NCBI RefSeq assembly: GCF_004122115.1
Contig: NZ_SBKP01000001.1
Span: 124,001-188,000 of the forward strand
DNA: 64,000 nucleotides
Source of the DNA: Sphingobium fluviale
GTDB lineage: Bacteria > Pseudomonadota > Alphaproteobacteria > Sphingomonadales > Sphingomonadaceae
Direction of reading: 5' to 3'
The notes beneath the pieces are model-generated. The model made no database searches and was not told the origin of the DNA. It saw only the letters and a program-made list of their open reading frames with translations. The stretch's first letter is position 1; the number at the start of each line of letters is the position of its first letter. Of the stretch, positions 41,509 to 49,769 are shown piece after piece. The position numbers and the translations under genes were made by a program.

Positions 41509-41853
41509 CTATGGCAAGGATCGGGAGGTCGGCCGCGCGCCAAATATCGGCAGGCCTTGCGTCGGCGGCTCATCCCGGTCGAACAACAACCACGCTGCGC
41601 CCGCCAGGGCAGCCGCGCGCAGGATCGCCCAGAATTCGGGCGAGATGCTGTCGGGTCGCTCGGCCTCGTCCTCGCAAACCCCGGTATGGACGAAAAAACC
41701 GAACTGGTAGGGCTCGATTATCAGATCGAGATGCTCGACGATGAGGCGTCCTCCGACATTGCGGGGCGCAGCGAGGATCAGCCTTTCGATGGCTTCGCGC
41801 TCCGCCTCGGGCAGATGCACCGTGGAGTAGATATGCAGCGAGGTCCGGCGCAT
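41509..41853 (-). CDS. DUF5983-like plasmid protein
   Basis: A 114-residue protein with the layout of DUF5983-like plasmid proteins: an N-terminal LHIYSTVHLPEAEREAIERLI strand-helix, a central YQFGFFVHTG strand, then ILRAAALAGAAWLLFDRDEPPTQGLPIF at the end. The same layout (STVH ... YGWF ... LLFDCD) is seen in the protein at 46713-47000. It starts 52 nt after the GHKL ATPase gene on the same strand. Function unknown. Confidence 0.6.
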   Translation of the reverse strand: MRRTSLHIYSTVHLPEAEREAIERLILAAPRNVGGRLIVEHLDLIIEPYQFGFFVHTGVCEDEAERPDSISPEFWAILRAAALAGAAWLLFDRDEPPTQGLPIFGARPTSRSLP

Positions 41854-41904
41854 GGCAGGGTTCCTTCCATTGGCAATGGGGTGGTAGATAGCTTGCCCCG
41901 CTCG

Positions 41905-43596
41905 TCAGGCAGACATGACCGCATCTTCGCCCGGCACATAGGAGAGGGTCATTTGGCCGCGTTCGGCGAGGATCGTCACGCGGCGCCCTTCGGGAACAAG
42001 CCAGCTCACCTCGTCGAGGAGAACATCGCGGATACGCTCGAGGATCGCGGTCTCTTCCCCGAGCAGCAGTTCATTGGCGACATGGCGTGCGCGCTTCTCG
42101 AAATAGCTGTGCTGGGTGTCCCAGCTGTCGTCTCCGCTATCGTCGCCCGGCGTGAAGCACGCATCCTCGATCAGCGAAGCCAGTTCATGCGGCGTAATGA
42201 CGCTGTCCTGCGTCAGCAGGATCACCGTCTGATCGAGATCGCTGTACCAGCCATCATCCGGTGCGATCAGAACGTCGGCCGTAAAGCTATGGCGATTATC
42301 GTCCCCGGTCGCGCTTGCTGACGGCTTGACCGCAACGTCGAGGGTGATGCGGGTGACCCGGCCCGATTCAATGCCGGGAGGAGGGCTCTCGCCGCCGCGA
42401 TAGACATAGATGCCGGCATCGCTCTCAACGTTGAACGAGATATCCGAGACACGCGGCAGCGCGTCATACCATCCATAGCCTTCGAACCCGGCGACTTCGC
42501 GAACGAGAGTCCCGCCAAGCGGCAGCCCCTCGCACAGGATACGGCCCGCACATTGTTCGATAGGAGGCTCCTCGCATGGAACCAGTATCATGGCAGTACC
42601 GGCGACAGGATCACCGAGTAAAGTGCCGTCGGCATCGGCAGTGCGCGGCAACCAGCCCGATAACCAGGGCGCAGCTTCGGGGAGGATCACGCCCAAGGCA
42701 TGGGCGCGCTGCCATTGCTCATGGGCAAGGCGATGGCTGCCGCTGATGGCGATAGCTCTGTAGATCGCCGCTTCGGCGGCTTCGCGCAGTTCGTCGAGGG
42801 CAGCATTCTGTACCATCTCCTTGCGGGCGGGCAGAACGAGCTGCAACGCAGGGGCGTCCATGATATCGACCCGGACATACCAGCACCCGTCACCGTCGAC
42901 CTCGCTTACGCTGGGCAACGGACACGACACGGTAAGCCCGTGAAAATTGATCGAGACTTCGGTTGGCGAACGGTAGTTCCGCCCCCGGAAGATACCGATC
43001 CGGCAGCCGTTCCACGGCTCGACCCGGCGTGCCTCGGCAAGAAAGTCCCGCTGCGCACATCGTTCTCCCTGGAAGTGGACGGGAAGCGGATAAAATGTGG
43101 CCGCCGTGGCCGCGGCAGCAGGCAGGGCGCTGGCCCAGGCCGCAGGCATATCGATCAGAATCTCGGTGCCGCGCGCAATGGAACAGGGCTCGATTGCCAG
43201 CGGAACCCCGCTCTCCCAGGCATCGGGAGCAACGGTCACGCACCAGCCCTTGCCTGCCGCTGGCGAGAAGGAGCGGATTTCGACGCGGTGACCGGCAAGA
43301 CTGAACACGCCCATGCCGGCGGGATCCTCGCGGTGCACGATCGCGTTGTCCCAACCGGAATCGCCGAGCGTCACAAGCTTGGCTGGATCGTCGATGCCGC
43401 TGCCGTCGTCGCGGATGACAAGAATCTGCCGGTCAGCCAGCTCGAAACTGTCGATATCGACGCGCGTCGCACCGGCCCGGCGGCAATTCTGCAGCATCTC
43501 GCTCAAAACGTCGGCGACGCTGTTATTGTACAGCCTCGTAATTTTTCCGAGGATGGACTGGCCAACGGCAGTCTGGATGGTGGCGGGAAGGGACAT
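41905..43596 (-). CDS. GHKL (Hsp90-like) ATPase protein
   Basis: A 563-residue protein with an Hsp90/MutL-type ATPase at the N-terminus: the N-box is DVLSEMLQNCRRAGATRVDI (29-48), G1 is VIRDDGSGIDDP (60-71) and G2 is PAGMGVFSLAGH (92-103). The remaining 400 residues hold a beta-rich middle domain and an acidic region (GDDSGDDSWDTQHSYFEKRARHVANELLLGEE). Such stand-alone GHKL proteins occur on plasmids and in defence loci. No kinase or MutL C-domain was recognised. It heads the leftward cluster 43596-40231. Confidence 0.8.
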   Translation of the reverse strand: MSLPATIQTAVGQSILGKITRLYNNSVADVLSEMLQNCRRAGATRVDIDSFELADRQILVIRDDGSGIDDPAKLVTLGDSGWDNAIVHREDPAGMGVFSLAGHRVEIRSFSPAAGKGWCVTVAPDAWESGVPLAIEPCSIARGTEILIDMPAAWASALPAAAATAATFYPLPVHFQGERCAQRDFLAEARRVEPWNGCRIGIFRGRNYRSPTEVSINFHGLTVSCPLPSVSEVDGDGCWYVRVDIMDAPALQLVLPARKEMVQNAALDELREAAEAAIYRAIAISGSHRLAHEQWQRAHALGVILPEAAPWLSGWLPRTADADGTLLGDPVAGTAMILVPCEEPPIEQCAGRILCEGLPLGGTLVREVAGFEGYGWYDALPRVSDISFNVESDAGIYVYRGGESPPPGIESGRVTRITLDVAVKPSASATGDDNRHSFTADVLIAPDDGWYSDLDQTVILLTQDSVITPHELASLIEDACFTPGDDSGDDSWDTQHSYFEKRARHVANELLLGEETAILERIRDVLLDEVSWLVPEGRRVTILAERGQMTLSYVPGEDAVMSA

Positions 43597-43689
43597 GAGC
43601 GCACTCCGGATGGGGCGGTAGGACTATTCCCCTCGCCTCATCCGATCTTCCCGCCTCCCCTTTTTCGCGCAGGCACCAGACCGCCGCCT

Positions 43690-44280
43690 TCATGCCGCAT
43701 GCGCGTCGATAAGGCCGGCGAACCTCCGGCGCACTGAAACCGCATCGGGAAAGCGGTTGTCGAGGCCGTGGCGGCGCAATATCCCAGCCCGTGCAACTGC
43801 AACAACCTGCGCCTCGACCAGGGTCGGCAGCCGTGGCGGCTTGCGCTTCACAAAGCGCAGGCCGGGCGACATTACCGCCTCGATCGCACGGCGCTATGCG
43901 GCATCGCGTTTGGCCTGCACTATCTCCCGGTGCAGCGACGGCGTGAGCAGGCGCGGCCAGCGCCCAGGCTGGAACGAGAAGCTCGAAGCCGCCTCCATGC
44001 CGGCCAAATGACGATAGAGATCGCGATTGTCGGCGGCATCGGAGGCAGCGGCAAGATCGTGCGCGGATGCGAGAACGCAAAAGGCGCAGGCAACCGAATC
44101 GCTGATCGCGATGGCCCGCGAGCTTGCCGAGGTCTGGCGAAGGAAGGCCTCGCTGTCAGGGCGCGTGTCGCCGAAATTGCTGCCGAACGGTTGGAACAGG
44201 AGGGATCGCTGGCGGCGTGGACATGGCGTAGGTGCTCGGGCTTCAGCATTCGTAACTGCGGTGAAACCTGCATTCCAGCG
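43690..44280 (-). pseudogene. Gene interrupted by an in-frame TAG
   Basis: One reading frame runs from just after the HxlR stop (44281) to a stop at 43690, interrupted by a TAG at 43894-43896. Before it the frame reads ...DAADNRDLYRHLAGMEAASS, FSFQPGRWPRLLTPSLHREI, VQAKRDAA; after it, RRAIEAVMSPGLRFVKRKPPRLPTLVEAQVVAVARAGILRRHG. Composition is protein-like on both sides, so they look like one gene. No ATG start exists for the first half; only 60 residues after the TAG have an ATG. Family not recognised. It may be a decayed gene rather than recoding. Confidence 0.5.
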
Positions 44281-44775
44281 CTACTCAGCTCCTTCCATGG
44301 GAAACGGGGCCCAATCCTCGAACCGGGCGGCCAGGTCATCTCCTGGAACGACGCGCCCCTCCGTATCGACAAAGGCGACGCGTATCTCCGATCCGTCCGA
44401 CTTGCGTATGATGGTCATTGGCGGCGTCCTGCCCTGACCGACCCACTGGTCCGACCACTGGCGCATCGCCAGAAAAGGTAGCCTCAGCGCCTCGCCCATT
44501 TCGGTGAGGAGATATTCCTTTCGCGGTCGGCTCCCGTCCGCCTTGTAGTCCTGCTGGACCATCAGCCCCGAGGCGACGAGGCGCTTGAGGCGATCGGCAA
44601 GGACGGTCCGCGGTATGCCGATCTCGGTGTGGAAATCATCATAGCGACGCACACCAAAGAGGGCGCTGCGCAGGATGAGCAAGGACCAGCGATCCCCTAG
44701 GAAATCGAAGCTTGCTGCGAGCGTGCAGCGGCTGATGTGGATCGGGGACTGACGTCGAAACGGGGGTGTGGGCAT
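44281..44775 (-). CDS. HxlR-family transcriptional regulator
   Basis: A 164-residue HxlR regulator. CTLAASFDFLGDRWSLLILRSALFGVRRYDDFHTEIGIPRTVLADRLKRLVASGLMVQQDYKADGSRPRKEYLLTEMGEAL is a complete winged helix with the C-x10-GDRWSLLILR family signature. Start at 44775; longer in-frame starts lack support. It is divergent from the MAPEG gene (44876) and likely regulates it and itself. HxlR proteins often respond to reactive aldehydes or oxidants through the N-terminal cysteine. Confidence 0.9.
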   Translation of the reverse strand: MPTPPFRRQSPIHISRCTLAASFDFLGDRWSLLILRSALFGVRRYDDFHTEIGIPRTVLADRLKRLVASGLMVQQDYKADGSRPRKEYLLTEMGEALRLPFLAMRQWSDQWVGQGRTPPMTIIRKSDGSEIRVAFVDTEGRVVPGDDLAARFEDWAPFPMEGAE

Positions 44776-44875
44776 GCGTTGGAGAATATCTGGGTTGCAA
44801 AAGCAAATCCAGCGTCTATATCTAAGTATGTAAAATGGACTCAGAATAGGTTGATAAGCGAGGAGGCGCGCAGCG

Positions 44876-45322
44876 ATGAGGGACACGAATCTGGCCATTA
44901 TCTGGCCAACAGTGGCGATGGCTGCAGTGATATTCTCGGTCTGGTCGGTGCTTCTGCGGCAGCGCTTCGCCCATATTGCCGCCAACCGGCCGACGGCTGC
45001 CGACTTCGCTAGCGCGGAAGCCGTTGGGCACTATTTTCGCCCCGTCGAACGGCCCGCGCAGAACCTGGCCAACCTGTTCGAAATGCCCGTGCTCTATTTT
45101 GCTCTGGTGCCCCTGCTGATCGTGACGGGCAACGCGTCGGGCATACAGGTTGCGCTGGCCTGGGTCTTTGTCGCCCTTCGGCTGGTGCATAGCATCATCC
45201 ACATCGGCCCCAATACGATCAGGACCCGTGCTCGCGTCTATATTGCCTCGAGCGTCGCGTTGTTCGCCATGTGGCTGGGCTTCGTCGTGGATATCCTAGC
45301 CCACACTGGAGTCCGGATGTGA
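44876..45322 (+). CDS. MAPEG family membrane protein
   Basis: A 148-residue MAPEG protein with four helices. The characteristic stretch is PVERPAQNLANLFEMPVLYFALVPLLIVTG, followed by AWVFVALRLVHSIIHIGPNTIRTRARVYIASSVALFAMW. Eukaryotic MAPEG members are glutathione-dependent microsomal enzymes; bacterial ones are mostly uncharacterised. It is divergent from HxlR and overlaps the next gene by 4 bp (GTGA), so the unit HxlR/MAPEG/45319 reads as a small stress module. Confidence 0.88.
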   Translation: MRDTNLAIIWPTVAMAAVIFSVWSVLLRQRFAHIAANRPTAADFASAEAVGHYFRPVERPAQNLANLFEMPVLYFALVPLLIVTGNASGIQVALAWVFVALRLVHSIIHIGPNTIRTRARVYIASSVALFAMWLGFVVDILAHTGVRM

Positions 45323-45627
45323 CCACCCCTTTGGAAGGCGTAGATGGATTCCATGTCCTCATCATCCATGAGGTCGAGGACTACGAGAGGTGGAAGGCGA
45401 TCTTCGATGATGCCGCGACGATCCGGCGGGAGGCGGGCGAGATAGCCTATCAGCTTCTGGCCTATGACACGGATGCAAGGCGCGTCGTCCACTTTTCTCG
45501 CTGGACCTCGCTGGACGCGGCGCGCGCTTTCTTCGAATCCCCGAGGTTGGTCGAGATCCGGCGTGTCGCGGGCGTTTGCGCGCCGGAATTCCTCTATCTC
45601 AACGAAATCGAAGCAAAAATCCTCTGA
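45319..45627 (+). CDS. ABM-like dimeric ferredoxin-fold protein
   Basis: A 102-residue protein, GTG start overlapping the MAPEG stop. FHVLIIHEVEDYERWKAIFDDAATIRREAGEIAYQLLAYDTDARRVVHFSRWTSLDAARAFFESPRLVEIRRVAGV has the beta-alpha-beta-beta pattern and FSRWxSLDAARAFFESP motif of antibiotic-biosynthesis-monooxygenase-like or cyclase-like folds. No catalytic residue is certain. It is probably a small-molecule binder co-expressed with the MAPEG protein. Confidence 0.7.
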   Translation: MTTPLEGVDGFHVLIIHEVEDYERWKAIFDDAATIRREAGEIAYQLLAYDTDARRVVHFSRWTSLDAARAFFESPRLVEIRRVAGVCAPEFLYLNEIEAKIL

Positions 45628-45667
45628 CGCGCGTGAACGTGTCAAACTCTCTTCAAGGAGTGCAGCG

Positions 45668-46066
45668 ATGATTTCCCATGTCTTTGTCGGCGCGAATGAC
45701 CTTGATCGGGCGAGCGACTTCTATGCCCCGATCATGGGTGAACTGGGGTGGCGCCGTCGGCATTCCGAAGCCCCCTCGCATCTGGTGATCTGGAACCCGG
45801 CGGAGTCGACCCGCCCGCTTTTCGTACTTGGTCCGCCTTTCGACGGGCAAGCGGCCGATCCGGGCAACGGCGGCATGGTGGCCCTGCTGGCGCCTGATCG
45901 CGCCACGGTCGACCACACCTACGCGATCGCAATAGCAGCCGGCGCAACGAGCGAGGGCGCCCCGGGTTTACGACCACAGTATCACGCCCATTACTACGGT
46001 GCCTATTTCCGGGATCTCGACGGCAACAAGATATGCATTGTCTGTCATCAGGCCGACAATTCTTGA
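45668..46066 (+). CDS. VOC family protein (glyoxalase-like)
   Basis: A 132-residue VOC protein: MISHVFVGANDLDRASDFYAPIMGELGW begins the first unit and HYYGAYFRDLDGNKICIVCHQ the last. It shares GLRPQYHAHYYGAYFRDLDGNK-type spacing with the VOC protein at 21357-21746. It starts 40 nt after the ABM-like gene and ends 22 nt before the cupin gene, so is likely in the same small operon. Substrate unknown. Confidence 0.85.
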   Translation: MISHVFVGANDLDRASDFYAPIMGELGWRRRHSEAPSHLVIWNPAESTRPLFVLGPPFDGQAADPGNGGMVALLAPDRATVDHTYAIAIAAGATSEGAPGLRPQYHAHYYGAYFRDLDGNKICIVCHQADNS

Positions 46067-46088
46067 CGATCACGCGGAGGCAAATCGC

Positions 46089-46562
46089 ATGACCACTTCT
46101 CCCCCGGTGCCACGCCGCGCCATGGACATCGCGCCACGCGCGAAGCCCTCCAACTACCCGCCGCAGTTTGCCGCGCGCGTATCTGGTCGGGTCAAGCGCC
46201 AGCTTGGCGATGCCTTTGGCCTGTCGCGCTTTGGGGTGAACCTCACCGTGCTGCCGCCGGGCGCGCAATCCGCCCTGCTGCATCGGCATACAGAGCAGGA
46301 AGAGTTTATCTACATCCTCTCCGGTCGCCCCACTTTGCGCACCGACGCAGGCGAGGTTCCGCTGGCACCGGGGATGTGCATAGGGTTCCCGGCGGGAGGC
46401 ATGGCCCATCATCTGGTCAATCTTACCGGGGAGGACGTCCACTATCTAGAAGTGGGCGACCGGAGTGCCACCGACCAGGGCGAATATCCCGAGGATGACC
46501 TGGCCGCCGCATGGTCCGAGGGCGGCTGGCGCTTCAACCACAAGGATGGAACCCCATGGTGA
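46089..46562 (+). CDS. Cupin domain protein
   Basis: A 157-residue single-cupin protein. Motif 1 is LLHRHTEQEEFIYILSGRPTLRTDAGE (G-x5-HxH-x3-4-E-x6-G type) and motif 2 is LAPGMCIGFPAGGMAHHLVNLTGEDVHYLEVGDR. CGGAGG precedes ATG 46089. The ending AAWSEGGWRFNHKDGTPW recurs in a group of such cupins. It is likely a metal-binding enzyme or binding protein of unknown substrate, and the last gene of the 44876-46562 unit. Confidence 0.85.
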   Translation: MTTSPPVPRRAMDIAPRAKPSNYPPQFAARVSGRVKRQLGDAFGLSRFGVNLTVLPPGAQSALLHRHTEQEEFIYILSGRPTLRTDAGEVPLAPGMCIGFPAGGMAHHLVNLTGEDVHYLEVGDRSATDQGEYPEDDLAAAWSEGGWRFNHKDGTPW

Positions 46563-46712
46563 GGGAAGTCCCACGAACCGCACGGCTCCCTGCGCGATGG
46601 TCGCTCAACCATAGCGCATAATGGCTAGCGACCGTAAAATTCTGATCCGCATGAGCCTTGCCAGCGGCGACAGCCTGGCCCGCGCTGCCAAGACCCATGC
46701 CCCCGCGCGGCG

Positions 46713-47000
46713 CTACCAGGGAAATATGGTCAGGTCGGTGATTTCGCCGGCATCGCAGTCGAACAGCAGATAATCGCAGGCCTGCTCGCGCCCGAGTCGC
46801 ATGGCGGCCAGCACCTCCTCGGGGATCAGCTGACGATCAGATTCCTCGGGCTCACGGGTGGGAATGAACCAGCCATAATGCGTCGAGGCGACGGCAAGCG
46901 GGCGGCTGGACGGCTCGAGCACAGCCCAGGCGTCGAGCAGGTCGGCGGTCTTCATGCAGATATGGACAGTGCTGAGCACGAGATAGCGCCCGAATTCCAT
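46713..47000 (-). CDS. DUF5983-like plasmid protein
   Basis: A 95-residue protein: RYLVLSTVHICMKTADLLDAWAVLE, then ASTHYGWFIPTREPEESDRQLIPEEVLAAMRLGREQACDYLLFDCDAGEITDLTIFPW. This matches DUF5983-like plasmid proteins in my memory (LSTxH ... YGWFV ... GCDYxLxDCD). It is preceded by a terminator that ends the DUF932 transcript. The protein at 41509-41853 is a distant relative. Function unknown. Confidence 0.75.
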   Translation of the reverse strand: MEFGRYLVLSTVHICMKTADLLDAWAVLEPSSRPLAVASTHYGWFIPTREPEESDRQLIPEEVLAAMRLGREQACDYLLFDCDAGEITDLTIFPW

Positions 47001-47016
47001 GGACGTCTCCTTGTTG

Positions 47017-47075
47017 AAAAAAGGAAAGCACCATGCCGGTGTGCCGCCACCAAAGGTGTGACACCGGCATGGTGC
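47017..47075 (-). terminator. Intrinsic terminator after the DUF932 gene
   Basis: Arms of 15 bp are perfect inverted repeats (47028-47042 with 47061-47075); the loop holds a second small hairpin (CACC/GGTG). On the minus strand a T-rich tract (47017-47027) follows directly. The stop of the DUF932 gene is at 47084, 8 nt away. This is one of the strongest stems in the window. Confidence 0.85.
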
Positions 47076-47083
47076 CGGTCCAC

Positions 47084-48322
47084 TCAGCTCACCCGTTCGA
47101 GCAGCTTGCGCGCCTTGCCTTCCAGCTCCAGCCTCGTGTCCTGATTGGTCTTGGTCCGGGCATGGGCGGTAATTCCCTGCACGAAATCATAGAGGCTTTC
47201 CGGCGGGTGGCCTTCTTCGACCAACACGGCGGTGATGATCTTCGAGGTCTCCGCCTTGGAGAAACCGCGTTTCCGCAGGAAGTCCTCGCGGTCATCGTCC
47301 TTGCGGGCGACGATCCGCTCGCGGGCTTGCTTGATCCCATGGATGAAGCTCTGCGGCGAGGAGTCGGCAAAATGTTCGAGCGCGGGCGCGGCTTCGTGCG
47401 CGAAGCGGTTTGCCGCGAATTTCGAGTGACGGATGTTGATTTCCTCGAAATTCTCGACGCCCCAGAGGTTTCGATTCATACACACCGCGCGCAGGTAAAA
47501 TGTTGCTATTCCCAGCGACTTGGAACCGACTTCTGAGTTCCAACAGTAAAAGCCGCGGAAGTAGAGATCGGGTTCGCCATTGGGGAGCTTGCCCGCCTCG
47601 ATCGGATGGGTGTCATCGACGAGGAACAAAAACACGTCACGGTCCGAGGCATAAAGGGTGGTCGTCTCCAGGCTGACATCAACATGCGGGTTGTAGACCA
47701 TGCTACCCCAGTCCAACACGCCGGGAACCTTCCAGCGGGTGTCTCCGACGCCGTCCCCGGCGATCCGCATGACGGCACTCACGAGTTCGTGATCCCAGAT
47801 ACGACCGTAATCCGGACCGGTCACGGCGCGCAGTTCGGTGCGGCTGTCATCGGTCTGGAGCAGTTTGACCTGCTCGCCGCGATGGGAAAGGAGGCCGTGT
47901 TGCATATTGATGCCAGCGAGCGCAGCGGGCAGCGTGCGCAGATAGGATGCGGGCGCGCCGACCAAGCTGGCGAGCTGGCCGAATGACCAGTTGGTGGGCG
48001 CGATCGGCCGATCGTCGTCGGGCACGATCAGCGACAGGCGTTCGGGATTGTCGCTGCGCGCCTCGACCCGCACTGCCTTGCTTTCAACGATGCGGGTGGT
48101 GGCGCGGTCGGCGCGCCTGCGGACGCTGTCGTGCAGTTCGGTGAGCGAAAGGAAACGTTCGTCGTCGGGCCGGGAGAACCATTCGGACGAGACCCGGCTG
48201 ACATTGCGGCCACGGGAGATATCGACCCGGTAGCCGGTGTTGACTGGGCGGTCGCTAGAGAAGCCGGCAGGCGCCGGATGGTCGAGGACATCGCGGTCGA
48301 TTATACGGGCAAGACTGGCCAT
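47084..48322 (-). CDS. DUF932 (phage/plasmid-like) protein
   Basis: A 412-residue DUF932 protein, a family of phage- and plasmid-borne proteins of unknown role. Recognisable blocks: WSFGQLASLVGAPASYLRTLPAALAGINMQHGLL, LRAVTGPDYGRIWDHELVSAV, LYASDRDVFLFLVDDTHPIEAG and YFRGFYCWNSEVGSKSLGIATFYLRAVCMNRNLWG. A C-terminal tail of helical charged residues follows. Start at 48322. It is the largest gene of the leftward plasmid cluster and is followed by its own strong terminator. Confidence 0.88.
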   Translation of the reverse strand: MASLARIIDRDVLDHPAPAGFSSDRPVNTGYRVDISRGRNVSRVSSEWFSRPDDERFLSLTELHDSVRRRADRATTRIVESKAVRVEARSDNPERLSLIVPDDDRPIAPTNWSFGQLASLVGAPASYLRTLPAALAGINMQHGLLSHRGEQVKLLQTDDSRTELRAVTGPDYGRIWDHELVSAVMRIAGDGVGDTRWKVPGVLDWGSMVYNPHVDVSLETTTLYASDRDVFLFLVDDTHPIEAGKLPNGEPDLYFRGFYCWNSEVGSKSLGIATFYLRAVCMNRNLWGVENFEEINIRHSKFAANRFAHEAAPALEHFADSSPQSFIHGIKQARERIVARKDDDREDFLRKRGFSKAETSKIITAVLVEEGHPPESLYDFVQGITAHARTKTNQDTRLELEGKARKLLERVS

Positions 48323-48415
48323 GAAGCTGCTCCTGGGAACTGAGGTGGAAGAGCCGGTGCATCGCCGCATCCGCGCTCACCCTCTCCCACCCCCCTCCCT
48401 CCAGCGCTGCGGTCC

Positions 48416-49117
48416 TCAGGCTGCGATAGGTTGCCATTCATAGAGCAAATGAGCGTCTGGCTCGTGCTCGTTGCCGACGGCGATCCGCACCAGGCGTCCG
48501 TCGCAGGCAAAGTTGGCGGCGCGCGGAAAGTCGCAATAGCTGCGCCCCTCGAACACGAAATCCTTCGAGCGAATCTGGATGACCCTGCGGGCCGTACCCA
48601 GTGCCCGATGCTTGTAGGGCGCGTGCAGCAGGGTCAGGCTGTCACCAGGTTTCAGGCGCTTTTTGAAGCTCGCCAGGGATACCAGATCGTCGACGGGATT
48701 GGCCTTGCCGCGCCGGGCTGCAAGCGCTCCCCAATAGGCCTGCCGAATGGCGACTTCCGAGTAAAATGAGCAGTTCCAGTAGTCCTGCAGGGGATTGGTG
48801 CGACAGAAGCCGAAGCGCTCGATCTGGTCGCGCACCCTGACGATGAAGGCTTCTTGCGCTTCCCGTGTGGACAAATCGTCCGGCGCGTCGAGGACTTCGG
48901 CAGAGATCTTGCGACCGCCGGAAAAACGCTCGCTACGAATAGTGAAGCGGATTTCGGGGAACTGGCTGACAAGGTGCTTTTCGATCCGGCGACACAGGGT
49001 CGGCAAATCGTCGGCCGGGCGATAGAGATCGCCCTGATAGTGAAAATTACCCCGCTCGTCGTGCGCGGTCTCGCTGTAGAGGCGCGCGGGTGCGCCCACG
49101 GGCAAAGCCTGTGTCAT
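48416..49117 (-). CDS. LPD29-like plasmid protein
   Basis: A 233-residue protein. LPTLCRRIEKHLVSQFPEIRFTIRSERFSGGRKISAEVLDAPDD resembles the large polyvalent protein-associated domain LPD29 (IRKxLKxxFPxxKFSVRS-x-Y-x-GG). This is followed by an aromatic-rich YWNCSFYSEVAIRQAYWGAL stretch and a beta-rich C-terminus. AAGGAAAA precedes the ATG at 49117. LPD domains occur in polyvalent proteins of plasmids and phages. The stand-alone role is unknown. Confidence 0.6.
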   Translation of the reverse strand: MTQALPVGAPARLYSETAHDERGNFHYQGDLYRPADDLPTLCRRIEKHLVSQFPEIRFTIRSERFSGGRKISAEVLDAPDDLSTREAQEAFIVRVRDQIERFGFCRTNPLQDYWNCSFYSEVAIRQAYWGALAARRGKANPVDDLVSLASFKKRLKPGDSLTLLHAPYKHRALGTARRVIQIRSKDFVFEGRSYCDFPRAANFACDGRLVRIAVGNEHEPDAHLLYEWQPIAA

Positions 49118-49141
49118 GATGTTTTCCTTGTTTTGAGAGAT

Positions 49142-49276
49142 TCAGTCGAGCCGCGCGGCGACCCAGGCCCAGTAGCCAAGCCTTGTGTCGCTGGCCGCAA
49201 CCTCGGCCTGCCAATCGGCAACGGGATGATCGGGATGCTCGCCCCACGGATCACCCAGGGAGAGGTCGGCGTCCAT
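49142..49276 (-). CDS. Small conserved-type plasmid protein (44 aa)
   Basis: A 44-residue acidic, tryptophan-rich protein (DADLSLGDPWGEHPDHPVADWQAEVAASDTRLGYWAWVAARLD). The ATG at 49276 shares one base with the TGA that ends the restored frame of the gene upstream, so it is translationally coupled to it. The pattern looks like a protein recurring beside such plasmid genes, from memory. Function unknown. Confidence 0.55.
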   Translation of the reverse strand: MDADLSLGDPWGEHPDHPVADWQAEVAASDTRLGYWAWVAARLD

Positions 49277-49769
49277 CAGACGATCCCGCCCTCGATCGCG
49301 CGGGAAAGCGCCTCGCCGGTCGTCTCGATCTCGATCCGATCGGCAAAGACCGCGCACCAACCGCCGGAAAATTCGCCGATCCGGGCACGTGAGCAGCTAC
49401 AGGCCCACTCGAAGCCGATCGGGGCCTGCACTGGCAGCAATGCTGGATGAGGTGTGCGAGGGCATCGGGCTGGAAGTCGGTCGTGCTATAGAGATGAACC
49501 GTGCTGACCTCCGGCCGGTCAAGCGTGTTGCCACCCTCGAACTCGACCCCGAAGTTCGGAAAATCCGGATCGGGAAAGATGGCGAGGAATCCGCTCCAGG
49601 GGGCGTCCGGTGTTACCGGCGGGAAGGCCGCGATAAACTCAGGTGACGGCGCGCTCTGACCATTCCTGTCCTGCAGATCGCAACTCGCCTGGAAGGCTTC
49701 TTCGATCAGCGCCATTTCCGCATGGTTGCAGGTGAACGCAAAGCTGCCCTGCGTATGGTAGTCAGCCAT
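49276..49769 (-). pseudogene. Frameshifted plasmid gene
   Basis: The first frame from ATG 49769 reads SFAFTCNHAEMALIEEAFQA...FPDPDFPNFGVEFEGGN...TVHLYSTTDFQPDALAHLIQHCCQ, then changes composition. One base away, the other frame continues the protein: APIGFEWACSCSRARIGEF, then SGGWCAVFADRIEIETTGEA, then LSRAIEGGIV and a stop at 49276. A single-base shift near 49425-49440 joins them into a protein of about 164 residues. It overlaps the previous gene by 8 bp. Function unknown; sequencing error or programmed shift cannot be excluded. Confidence 0.65.

Noticed and set aside
43922..44481. Long open frame on the + strand over 43.8-44.5 kb
   Set aside because: It overlaps the HxlR gene and the decayed minus-strand gene antisense; its composition is Arg/Gly/Ala-rich without hydrophobic core or ribosome site, typical of a shadow frame in GC-rich DNA.
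44780..44875. HxlR operator in the divergent gap
   Set aside because: There is an AT-rich stretch with partial symmetry around 44815-44835, but no clear inverted repeat could be defined, so it is not listed as a site.
46621..46773. 50-codon frame starting MASDRKILIRMS
   Set aside because: No ribosome site, it runs antisense into the DUF5983-like gene, and its second half loses protein-like composition. The gap 46563-46712 therefore has no supported gene.
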